Below are positions 1 to 5,525 of a DNA stretch of 5,525 nt, piece after piece. A program made the translations under genes and the position numbers. This DNA comes from Endomicrobium sp. GTDB taxonomy: Bacteria > Elusimicrobiota > Endomicrobiia > Endomicrobiales > Endomicrobiaceae. Where the stretch lies: NCBI GenBank assembly GCA_031273645.1, contig JAISRM010000231.1:1-5525 (forward strand), given 5' to 3'. The notes beneath the pieces were generated by a model, which was given only the letters and a program-made list of their open reading frames with translations, had not been told where the DNA came from and did no database searches. Every line of letters begins with the position of its first letter. Within the stretch, counting starts at the first letter, position 1.

Positions 1-419
1 TGCTGCTGTCCGCCGGACAATTCGCAAAAACAGCGGTTTTTTAAAGTCAGCAGCCCGAGCCTTTTTAAATTTTCGTTTGCAATTTCTCTGTCTTTTTTTG
101 AATAAAACGGCAAAATCCCGCGCTGGCCTAACCTTCCGGAAAGAACAACTTCGTAAACTCCGGCCGGAAAATCTTTTTGCCTTGGCGCGCTTTGAGGCAG
201 ATAACCGATTTCGTTTTGTTTTATTTGTCCGCCTATGAAAACGTTTCCCGACGACGGCTGCTTTAAACCAAGCAGCCCTTTTATAAGCGTGCTTTTGCCG
301 GAACCGTTTGCGCCGACGACGCATACGTAATCGCCGGCGCAAATTTCAAAATTTAAATCTTTCAGCGCTTCATGCGCGTCGTATGAAAAAGACGCGCGTT
401 CGCATTTTATTAAAAACAT
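1..419 (-). CDS. znuC: Zinc/manganese ABC transporter ATP-binding protein (ZnuC-type), 3' part cut by window edge
   Basis: This is the cytoplasmic ATPase that would power uptake of the metal delivered by the binding protein encoded just upstream. I translated 139 codons by hand. Walker A is GANGSGKST at residues 36-44, the Q-loop is YLPQ at 73-76, and the ABC signature LSGGQQ is at 134-139, right at the window edge. Walker B, the D-loop and the switch histidine lie outside. The segment VYEVVLSGRLGQRG (88-101) between Q-loop and signature is typical of the zinc/manganese (ZnuC/MntB) subfamily. The ATG overlaps the znuA stop by one base (TGATG), which implies translational coupling, and a near-consensus Shine-Dalgarno precedes it. 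ABC ATPase identity is certain. The zinc assignment rests on the neighbour, and manganese is possible. A permease gene probably follows outside the window. Confidence 0.93.
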   Translation of the reverse strand, partial: MFLIKCERASFSYDAHEALKDLNFEICAGDYVCVVGANGSGKSTLIKGLLGLKQPSSGNVFIGGQIKQNEIGYLPQSAPRQKDFPAGVYEVVLSGRLGQRGILPFYSKKDREIANENLKRLGLLTLKNRCFCELSGGQQ

Positions 420-1339
420 CAGTTCAATGCCTCCTTTAAAACAGAGACGTTTCTTTTCATCAAATCGGCATATCCTAAGCCCGCTTTGAAATCTTTTTTA
501 GAAACGTTATGGCAGGAATGAAACAGAAGCTTTTTTGCGCCCGTAGATTCAGCTATGGCGTCGGCCATTTTTTCGTTTGAAAGTTCTATGTGAAAAACGA
601 CCGGTATTTTTTCAGACTTAATTTTGTCTATTAAAAATTTGACCGTTCCCGCAGACGCTTCGGTTTCGGTAGAGCAGCCCGGAAAAGCGGCAAAATATTT
701 TAACTTATAAGCGTCGGCAAAATATCTAAACGGAAATCTGTCTGCAAAAATTATTGCGTCTCTTTTGGAATTTTTTACCGTTTCCTCAAAATCAGCGTCT
801 AAAGCGTCTAATTGCAAAATATAGTTTTTTGCATTGGCTTCATAAAAATCAGAGTTTTGAGAGTCGGCCTTTTGCAAAACGTCTGCGATTGTCTGCGTTA
901 TAATTTTGGCGTTTTTTGGCGAAGTCCAAACGTGCTCGTCGTATGCGTCTTCTTCCTCTTCGCCTTCTTCTTCCTGCATGCCTTCGACAAGTTCTTCTTT
1001 AACCGTGCTGACGCAATCCATTAAAGAAATGATTTTCTTGTTTTTGACGTCGATTGAAGCCAAAATCTTTTCAACCCATGCGTCTCCTTCGCCGCCGACG
1101 TATATAAAGACGTCGCAGTTTTGAATTTTAATTATATCTTTGGGGGAAGGTTCGTAAGAGTGGCTTTCTGCTCCAAGCGGCAAAAGCTGGGTAAGCTCGA
1201 CTTTGTCTTTGGCGACTTGCCTGACAAAATCGTATTGCGGAAAAATTGTAGTTATGACCTGAAGTTTTTTAGAATCTTTGGCGGCTGCGCCGGAAGCTGC
1301 AAGCGTAAAAAATAAAAACAAAAGTATTGCTTTTTTCAT
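419..1339 (-). CDS. znuA: Periplasmic zinc/manganese-binding protein of an ABC transporter (ZnuA-type)
   Basis: This 306-residue cluster A-I solute-binding protein captures Zn(II) or Mn(II) in the periplasm for the ABC permease. The ATG at 1339 is chosen because AAGGAG lies 6 bases upstream and the protein then opens with a Sec signal peptide (MKKAILLFLFFTLAASGAAA). An upstream in-frame extension to 1372 would run into an intergenic hairpin. There is no lipobox cysteine, so the protein should be soluble and periplasmic. Visible ligand sites are H60 in ESHSYEPSPKD and H136 in DEHVWTSPKNA. Between them (about 115-135) is an acidic loop where ZnuA proteins usually have a His-rich one. The third canonical histidine is replaced by D200 (ADRFPFRYF); FPGCSTETEAS follows at 219-229. 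Possible extra ligands are H250, E252, H274, C276 and H277. From memory, the DRFPFRY variant occurs in clostridial zinc-binding proteins. Family is secure; metal specificity is inferred. Confidence 0.93.
   Translation of the reverse strand: MKKAILLFLFFTLAASGAAAKDSKKLQVITTIFPQYDFVRQVAKDKVELTQLLPLGAESHSYEPSPKDIIKIQNCDVFIYVGGEGDAWVEKILASIDVKNKKIISLMDCVSTVKEELVEGMQEEEGEEEEDAYDEHVWTSPKNAKIITQTIADVLQKADSQNSDFYEANAKNYILQLDALDADFEETVKNSKRDAIIFADRFPFRYFADAYKLKYFAAFPGCSTETEASAGTVKFLIDKIKSEKIPVVFHIELSNEKMADAIAESTGAKKLLFHSCHNVSKKDFKAGLGYADLMKRNVSVLKEALN
430..437 (-). promoter_or_regulatory. Ribosome binding site of znuC
   Basis: AAAGGAGG lies within the last codons of znuA (Lys-Glu-Ala region), 10 bases before the znuC ATG at 419. 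It is close to full anti-SD complementarity and fixes that start. Together with the TGATG overlap it lets the ATPase be translated both by re-initiation and independently. Confidence 0.8.
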
Positions 1340-1345
1340 GTGTTT

Positions 1346-1351
1346 CTCCTT
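1346..1351 (-). promoter_or_regulatory. Ribosome binding site deciding the znuA start
   Basis: AAGGAG sits 6 bases before the ATG at 1339. It supports this start over the possible upstream in-frame start at 1372, which has no comparable site and would put 11 extra residues in front of a complete signal peptide. Confidence 0.8.
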
Positions 1352-1365
1352 AAAAATAATAAACT

Positions 1366-1390
1366 GCGGCAAAACGAACGTCTTTGCCGC
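1366..1390 (-). promoter_or_regulatory. Intergenic hairpin between the small membrane protein gene and znuA
   Basis: A perfect 8-bp inverted repeat (GCGGCAAA / TTTGCCGC) with a 9-base loop starts two bases after the TAA of the upstream gene. On the transcribed strand it is followed by AGTTTATTATTTTT and then the znuA Shine-Dalgarno. It could be a leaky intrinsic terminator, an RNA processing or stability element, or an attenuator setting the ratio of the small protein to ZnuA. The T-run is interrupted, so full termination looks unlikely. Confidence 0.55.
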
Positions 1391-1391
1391 T

Positions 1392-1694
1392 TTAATCGTT
1401 CATTATTACTTTTAAAGAGATAAGAGTGGGAAACCTGTAAGAAACGGGAGGAGAGGACGCAAAAAATTTTGAGGGCTTATACTCCGCAAATAAAAACAAT
1501 ACAAAAGAAACGCTGAAAAACATTAAGGAAGTATGTTTTAAAACATTTGTTAACTGCCGGATATGATCGCAAATAGGACATTCATGTCCCGAGCAGTCGT
1601 GATTTGCTTCAATAGCTATATATGAAATTGAAAAAAAAGCTGAAGCTATAAAAAACAAACATACAATAAGCGGCACCAGATAACGTTTACTCAT
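1392..1694 (-). CDS. Small two-helix membrane protein with periplasmic Cys/His cluster, first gene of the zinc operon
   Basis: This 100-residue protein has no assigned function that I know of. It starts MSKR, then a hydrophobic segment (about 5-29), a short loop with HDCSGHECPICDH at 32-44, a second hydrophobic segment (about 57-72) and a basic tail ending TLISLKVIMND. Positive charges at the N-terminus suggest both ends are cytoplasmic, which puts the cluster (H32, C34, H37, C39, C42, H44) in the periplasm. That spacing could bind a metal ion or form a redox-sensitive CxxC pair (C39/C42). From memory, unnamed small proteins with a DHDC...CPIC motif and an SLKV tail sit near zinc transporters in Clostridia; I could not check this. 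The ATG at 1694 has no Shine-Dalgarno. A TTG start at 1715 is possible but lies inside the promoter. Its place at the head of the operon suggests a role in metal handling, which is inference. Confidence 0.78.
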   Translation of the reverse strand: MSKRYLVPLIVCLFFIASAFFSISYIAIEANHDCSGHECPICDHIRQLTNVLKHTSLMFFSVSFVLFLFAEYKPSKFFASSPPVSYRFPTLISLKVIMND

Positions 1695-1700
1695 GGGGTC

Positions 1701-1729
1701 ATTATACAAAAACAATATGTTTTTTCCAA
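1701..1729 (-). promoter_or_regulatory. Sigma70-type promoter of the zinc operon
   Basis: TTGGAA (1729-1724) and a perfect TATAAT (1706-1701) are separated by exactly 17 bases on the minus strand, in the short gap after the TolC-like gene. Counting from the -10 box, +1 falls at 1694, the A of the ATG of the small membrane protein, so the transcript may be leaderless. I found no convincing Zur or Fur palindrome across it; the best symmetry is weak. Confidence 0.72.
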
Positions 1730-1740
1730 TTTATCGTTTT

Positions 1741-3180
1741 TTATATGCCGGATTGTTTTTGAGAGGATATAGAATTTAAAAATTCCGTTTCGGCTTTAAA
1801 GTATTCGGCTTTGGCTTTTAAAGATTTAGCTTGTATTTCCTGCTGCAAGGCTAAAGCTTCAAGATAGTTTGCAAGGGTTTCTATGCCGTTGTCATATTTA
1901 TCTTTGGTCTCGTCTGCATTGGCTTTTGCAAAATTAAGATGGCTTTGCATAACGTTTACATGTTCGTATGCGTTTTTAAATTTGTCGTATTTGTCATGCA
2001 TATTAAGAATAAGGTATTGTTCAAAAAATTTTAATTTTTCAAGCGCGGCTTTATATTTTAAATTTTTTTCTTTAATTGCGTTTGCGCCTTCCCACCATGC
2101 GCTTATGGGAATTTTAACTGCGGCATAGACAGCGCTGTCTTGAATATAGGCCGCGCTTTTTGAAAAATCATTGTCGTAAAAATAGTCCAGCCTGTAAAAA
2201 GACGCGCCTACGGCCAAAGACGGAAGATAAGAGGCGGCTTCAATATTTTTTTCAAATTTAGCAGCGTTGGCGTTTGCCAGCAGCAGATTATATTCAGAAC
2301 TGCGCTGAAGACAGGAATTAAAATCGTCGGGATTAAAGTCAGGTTCCAAAATTTCGCCAAAAGAAAGTTCCGGCTTAATCGGCGCTTCTTTATCTATGCC
2401 GGCAAAAGTTTTTAAATCAAGGAATGCAAGGATTTTTTGTCTTTCAAGTTTTTTTCTGCGGGCGTCGGTTTCTTCTTTTTTGAATTTTACTCTCAACAGA
2501 TCGCTTTTTGAAATTGTCCCTTGCGCAAAAGCCTGCTCTACGGTCTCTAAAAGAGAGTTTAAAGTTTTTTGATAACCGTCAACGCTTTCTATTTCTTCCG
2601 ATATTAACGCCGCGTCATAATATTTTGCCTGCGCTTTTGCATAAACTTCCCGTTTTTTAATTTCATAGTTCAGTCCGGCGGCCTGCGCTCCGGTTTTTGC
2701 AAGTTTGTTAGCGTTATAAATCTTGCCTCCCATAAAAACCGGCTGCGCAACGCTTATGCCTGCTACAGATACCCCGTTATGCAGACTTTCCAAATAGTCG
2801 GCTATAAAAGAAATTCTTGGAACGCCGGCTATAGCTCCTTTTGTAAAGCCGTTTATTATGTTTGAATCAAAAATTGCGCCCGCAATTGAAATTGAAGGAA
2901 AAAATTTCGTAAAAACAGCGTCTGATTTTTCTTTGGCGGCCTGAGCGCTAAAACGCATTTCTTTAAGTTCGCCGTTATTTTCTTCGACGATCGTTTGATA
3001 TTGGCTAAGAGACGTCGCAGCCGCGCCTTGCGATAAAAAAACGCCGCAGAGTAAAAACGCCAAAAATAAAATAAACCTGCGCGCAGCAATCTGCGCGGTT
3101 TCAATTGATTGACAACGGCGTTGTATCCCGCTTGCTGCGCGGCATATGTTAACAATCAACAAAACGAAGTTTTGTTTCAT
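1741..3180 (-). CDS. TolC-family outer-membrane efflux channel, with an inserted palindromic segment in its signal peptide
   Basis: This 479-residue protein is the outer-membrane exit duct of the RND pump encoded upstream. The start at 3180 is set by AAGGA six bases upstream and by a four-base ATGA overlap with the pump's stop; a longer in-frame reading to 3297 would overlap the pump by 120 bases and is rejected. The family shows in two similar halves. The first has AQPVFMGGKIYNANKLA (145-161) and a helical stretch with GTISKSDLLRVK (221-232). The second repeats the pattern with VKIPISAWWEGANAIKEKN (355-373) and YDNGIETLANYLEAL (429-443). Length is normal for TolC proteins. The N-terminus is odd: residues 8-36 are encoded by a block of inverted repeats and split the signal peptide. 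The hydrophobic core at about 37-50 followed by QGAAA still offers a usable Sec signal with cleavage near residue 55. No gene symbol is justified because the substrate is unknown. Confidence 0.92.
   Translation of the reverse strand: MKQNFVLLIVNICRAASGIQRRCQSIETAQIAARRFILFLAFLLCGVFLSQGAAATSLSQYQTIVEENNGELKEMRFSAQAAKEKSDAVFTKFFPSISIAGAIFDSNIINGFTKGAIAGVPRISFIADYLESLHNGVSVAGISVAQPVFMGGKIYNANKLAKTGAQAAGLNYEIKKREVYAKAQAKYYDAALISEEIESVDGYQKTLNSLLETVEQAFAQGTISKSDLLRVKFKKEETDARRKKLERQKILAFLDLKTFAGIDKEAPIKPELSFGEILEPDFNPDDFNSCLQRSSEYNLLLANANAAKFEKNIEAASYLPSLAVGASFYRLDYFYDNDFSKSAAYIQDSAVYAAVKIPISAWWEGANAIKEKNLKYKAALEKLKFFEQYLILNMHDKYDKFKNAYEHVNVMQSHLNFAKANADETKDKYDNGIETLANYLEALALQQEIQAKSLKAKAEYFKAETEFLNSISSQKQSGI
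3062..3101 (-). terminator. Terminator-like hairpin and T-run inside the 5' end of the TolC-like gene
   Basis: On the transcribed strand AAACC (3101-3097) pairs with GGTTT (3077-3073), and GCGCAG pairs with CTGCGC around an ATTG loop, leaving a three-base bulge. TTTATTTTATTTTT follows. This has the layout of an intrinsic terminator, but it lies within the coding frame, and the T-rich run also encodes the signal-peptide core (Phe-Ile-Leu-Phe-Leu). It may be a partial terminator acting when translation is uncoupled, or only a by-product of the inserted repeat. Confidence 0.35.
3073..3159. repeat. Palindromic repeat element inserted in frame in the TolC-like gene
   Basis: The block contains several nested inverted repeats. 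CGCGCAGCAA (3080-3089) matches TTGCTGCGCG (3132-3141) perfectly. TTGATTGACAAC (3105-3116) matches GTTAACAATCAA (3148-3159) in 10 of 12 positions. CGCGCAG / CTGCGCG (3080-3086, 3091-3097) form a tight hairpin, ACAACG / CGTTGT lie at 3112-3124, and CTGCGCGCAG (3077-3086) is self-palindromic. With these bounds it is 87 bp, or 29 codons, without a stop in the gene's frame. Excision leaves MKQNFVL followed by ILFLAFLLCGVFLS, a normal signal peptide. No clear target-site duplication is visible and no second copy occurs in this window. The repeats are directly seen; the mobile or insertion origin is inferred. The exact borders are uncertain by several bases. Confidence 0.62.
3158..3176 (-). promoter_or_regulatory. 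Start-codon-proximal hairpin of the TolC-like gene
   Basis: AACAAAAC and GTTTTGTT form a perfect 8-bp stem with a three-base TTC loop, beginning one base after the ATG. It could slow independent initiation and make translation depend on ribosomes finishing the RND gene. The stem is AT-rich and modest in strength. Confidence 0.4.
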
Positions 3181-5525
3181 AATCCGTCCTTTTTTATTTC
3201 CGGCGCAAACTTTAAATAAGCGGCCGGCAAAGCGTAAAGAGTAAGCGCCGTCGCGCTTATAAGTCCGAAACAAATTACGGTTCCAAGCGGTCCCCACAAA
3301 AGAGAGCCTGAAGTTATAAGAGGAATTACTCCGACGGCGGCGGCGCTTGCCGTAAGAAATATCGGCCTCATTCTTCTTTTTCCCGCAGCTATTGCCGCAT
3401 CGCGGCGGGACATGCCTTGCGCTTCAAGCTCAAGCGCGTAGCTTATAAGTATAACGCCGTTTCTGACAACTATGCCAAAAAGCCCGATAAAACCTATAAA
3501 CGAAGTCATACCGAAAGGATAACCTATTAAAATAAGCCCTAAAGCGCCGCCGATAAGCCCTAAAGGCATAACGCTCATTACGAGAAAAACAATTTTTGCG
3601 CTTTTAAATTGAAAAAACAATATTAAAAATATCATAACTACGCTTACGGCCAAAGATTTTCCAAAAGGTACGTAAGTTTCAACTATCATTTCACGTTCGC
3701 CGCCGTAATCTAAAGTTATTCCGTCGGGTTTTGGAAGCTTTTCTATTTTTGAACGCAGCCTGTTAAACACGGGATCGCTGAGTTTTCCAAAAGCCGTGTC
3801 GCCTGAGACCGTAAGACAGTACGTTCCGTTTCTTCTGACGATTTGCCCTTCGGAAAAACCGACAGCCGCTTTAGCCATCTGCCCTGCCATAATAGGTTTT
3901 GGAAATAAAATTGAGGGCATATATAAATTTAAGACGTCTCCCGGATTAGAAATCCTGTCCGACGAATATTTTAAAATCACGGGCTTTGCGTAATCGTCTT
4001 CCCATACCGAAGCGACGGGGATATTGCCGTCGTTTAAAGCCATGGCTAAACCGAAAGCCGCTCTTGTAACGGCAAGTCTGTTTGCCGCTTCTTTGTCAAT
4101 ATCTAAATCTACGGACGCGCGATAATCTCTGAAATCGTCTCTTATCCACGTTATATCGGGTTCTTGGCTCATCAATTCTTTTACGCTTGCGGCGTATTTT
4201 TTTATCTGCGTTATATCGCCGCCGGATATTCTTATTTCTATCGGAGCTGCCGCGGGAAGAAAATCAAGCTCTTTCCATTTCAAATGAGCGCCGGCAAAAG
4301 CGTCGGAGTATTTTGGAGAATACTCTTCAAGTATTTCTTTTGCGGTTTTATCGGAACCGGTAATCACTATCAGCTGGGAATAATTTTTTGCCGGAATCTG
4401 CGGGGCGTATAAAGTGTTAAATCTTGGAGAGCTTGTTCCGATAAAAGAAACTACGTTTTTTACTCTTTTATCTTTTGAAAGTATGTCTGACATTTCTTTG
4501 GTAATGCTGGCGTTTTTTGAAAGAGACGTTCCTTCCGGAAAATAAATTTCTACGGCAAACTGGTTTCTGTCGAGTTTAGGAAAAATTTCCTGCGGTATGC
4601 AAAGCGCAAGCGCCGCTCCGGCAACGGCGCAGGCGAAGGCGGTAATTATAGTTTTTACGGGATTATTGACCATAAACTCAATTCTTGAATTATAAAAATC
4701 CTGCAATCTTTCAAGCGCGCTTTTTTTATCCGGCGCAGACTTTGGGGAACTTATCCCTTTTTTTATAAAACTTTGCGAAAGTATCGGAACAAAAAAGGCG
4801 GCTATAAGCAAAGAAATAAAAAGCGTTATGGTAACGGTCGTAGGAACCGGATCTATAAATTCTTTAAACATTCCTGTCATAAACATAGTCGTCGGCGCAA
4901 AAGCCGCTATTATGGCAAGCGTCGCGCTTGTTACGGGCGCGATAAGTTCTTTTGCGCTCATATAAGCGGCCGTCATAGAATCAAAACCGGAATCAAGTTT
5001 TTCAACGTAATTGTCTATGAGTATTATAGAGTTGTCCACTATCATTCCAAGCACTAAAACAAGCGAAGCAAGAGAAACGGTGTTTAATTCAATTTTTAAA
5101 CCTTCCAAAATTCCCATAGACGCAAAAATTGAAACGGGAATGGTAACCGCCGCAACAGCGGCGACTCTTGCCGGCAAAAAAATCATTATCACTATTATTA
5201 CCGAGATTACGGCTATGGCAAAATCTCTGAAAAAATGGTTGATCGAGTTTGCCACGACTTCAGGAGCGTCTGCAACGGTAAATATTTCTATGTCTTTAGG
5301 AACGGAATTTTTAAATTCATTTATAATTTTATTTATTTCTTTTCCAAAAGAAACAATATTGCTTCCCGAACGCATTGAAATAGACAAAACAAGCGCGGGA
5401 TTTCCAGAATTTTCAATATAAGAAGAATCAGTTTCATATCCGCGCTCTACGCTTGCTATGTCTTTTACGCGCACTACCGCGCCCTGCAAAGACGCGTATA
5501 TTATCTGGTTTGCCACATCGGCTTC
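3177..5525 (-). CDS. RND efflux pump inner-membrane permease (AcrB/TriC-like), N-terminus outside window
   Basis: This is the proton-driven pump subunit of a tripartite efflux system. The frame is open to the window edge (782 codons visible), so the GTG at 5516 is an internal valine and not a start; about 240 residues of a roughly 1,020-residue protein are missing. Numbering from that valine, the N-terminal half has membrane helices at about 96-114, 118-134, 148-169 and 190-248, including GMIVDNSIILIDN (157-169). D161 there corresponds to the proton-relay aspartates of AcrB, the second being Asn. A linker and helix (to about 307) lead into the second periplasmic domain with PEGTSL (327-332). 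The C-terminal helices contain FGIVVRNGVILIS (680-692), with R685 at the AcrB Lys940 position, and SGSLLWGPLG (736-745). These features point to the HAE1/TriC-like branch. The substrate cannot be read from sequence. It overlaps the TolC-like gene by four bases; the adaptor gene is presumably upstream. Confidence 0.95.
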   Translation of the reverse strand, partial: EADVANQIIYASLQGAVVRVKDIASVERGYETDSSYIENSGNPALVLSISMRSGSNIVSFGKEINKIINEFKNSVPKDIEIFTVADAPEVVANSINHFFRDFAIAVISVIIVIMIFLPARVAAVAAVTIPVSIFASMGILEGLKIELNTVSLASLVLVLGMIVDNSIILIDNYVEKLDSGFDSMTAAYMSAKELIAPVTSATLAIIAAFAPTTMFMTGMFKEFIDPVPTTVTITLFISLLIAAFFVPILSQSFIKKGISSPKSAPDKKSALERLQDFYNSRIEFMVNNPVKTIITAFACAVAGAALALCIPQEIFPKLDRNQFAVEIYFPEGTSLSKNASITKEMSDILSKDKRVKNVVSFIGTSSPRFNTLYAPQIPAKNYSQLIVITGSDKTAKEILEEYSPKYSDAFAGAHLKWKELDFLPAAAPIEIRISGGDITQIKKYAASVKELMSQEPDITWIRDDFRDYRASVDLDIDKEAANRLAVTRAAFGLAMALNDGNIPVASVWEDDYAKPVILKYSSDRISNPGDVLNLYMPSILFPKPIMAGQMAKAAVGFSEGQIVRRNGTYCLTVSGDTAFGKLSDPVFNRLRSKIEKLPKPDGITLDYGGEREMIVETYVPFGKSLAVSVVMIFLILFFQFKSAKIVFLVMSVMPLGLIGGALGLILIGYPFGMTSFIGFIGLFGIVVRNGVILISYALELEAQGMSRRDAAIAAGKRRMRPIFLTASAAAVGVIPLITSGSLLWGPLGTVICFGLISATALTLYALPAAYLKFAPEIKKDGL
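3187..3191 (-). promoter_or_regulatory. Ribosome binding site of the TolC-like gene
   Basis: AAGGA is followed by six bases and then the ATG at 3180, within the last codons of the RND gene. It supports the short start that gives the four-base ATGA overlap. Confidence 0.75.

Noticed and set aside
812..1315. Plus-strand open frames opposite znuA
   Set aside because: They mirror the ZnuA codons, including Ser/Phe runs opposite the Glu tract, and have no independent support.
1687..1698. A three-codon ORF (ATG ACC CCA TGA) whose stop overlaps the small gene's ATG
   Set aside because: Its ATG lies between the -10 box and the predicted start site, so the local promoter would not transcribe it. It could matter only on read-through transcripts.
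1695..1735. A Zur or Fur operator over the zinc-operon promoter
   Set aside because: The region is AT-rich and shows only partial symmetry (CATATTGT against GTATAATG, about half matching). It does not meet any Zur, AdcR or Fur consensus I know.
3073..3078. Twin-arginine-like motif (ARRFIL) before the hydrophobic core of the TolC-like signal peptide
   Set aside because: The arginines come from the end of the inserted repeat, the core is strongly hydrophobic, and TolC proteins are exported by Sec and assembled by Bam. A Tat route is not credible.
2856..3155. A 99-codon minus-strand frame overlapping the TolC-like gene in another frame
   Set aside because: It has no family resemblance and no separate ribosome site. 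It is open only because the inserted repeat lacks stops in two of three frames.
3181..3297. N-terminal extension of the TolC-like reading frame into the RND gene
   Set aside because: It would overlap the well-conserved RND C-terminus by about 120 bases. The ATG at 3180 has a Shine-Dalgarno and a normal ATGA overlap.
3796..5421. Several plus-strand open frames opposite the RND gene
   Set aside because: They are shadows of a strongly conserved pump sequence, with low-complexity translations and no start signals.

Overview
The window looks like part of a compact, AT-leaning bacterial chromosome with an outer membrane: a TolC-type channel, an RND pump and a periplasmic binding protein whose signal peptide has no lipobox. 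Every gene is on the minus strand, so transcription runs from high to low coordinates. The metal-binding protein resembles the clostridial branch of the zinc-binding family, but the efflux genes require a didermic cell. From sequence style alone I would guess Elusimicrobiota (Endomicrobium-like). This is a weak guess and no marker gene is present.

The upstream half (5525 down to 1741) is the end of a tripartite efflux operon. An RND inner-membrane pump, cut by the window edge so that about 240 N-terminal residues are missing, overlaps a TolC-family outer-membrane factor by four bases (ATGA). The periplasmic adaptor is not in view and probably lies upstream.

The downstream half (1740 down to 1) is a metal-uptake operon. 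A good sigma70-type promoter (TTGGAA, 17 bases, TATAAT) places the expected transcription start on the A of the first gene's ATG. That gene encodes a 100-residue two-helix membrane protein with a Cys/His cluster. After a hairpin-containing gap come a ZnuA-type periplasmic zinc/manganese-binding protein and, overlapping it at TGATG, a ZnuC-type ATPase that runs off the window. The permease (ZnuB) would be expected next.

The most unusual object is an 87-bp block (3073-3159) inside the signal-peptide codons of the TolC-like gene. It is dense in nested inverted repeats, is exactly 29 codons long with the bounds chosen here, and is open in frame. Removing it joins MKQNFVL to ILFLAFLLCGVFLS and restores a textbook Sec signal peptide. 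It therefore looks like a palindromic repeat inserted in frame into a coding sequence, comparable in kind to the Rickettsia palindromic elements. Its 3' end also forms a GC-rich hairpin followed by a T-rich run, so it could act as an attenuator between pump and channel.

There is no gene-free stretch longer than 300 bases.
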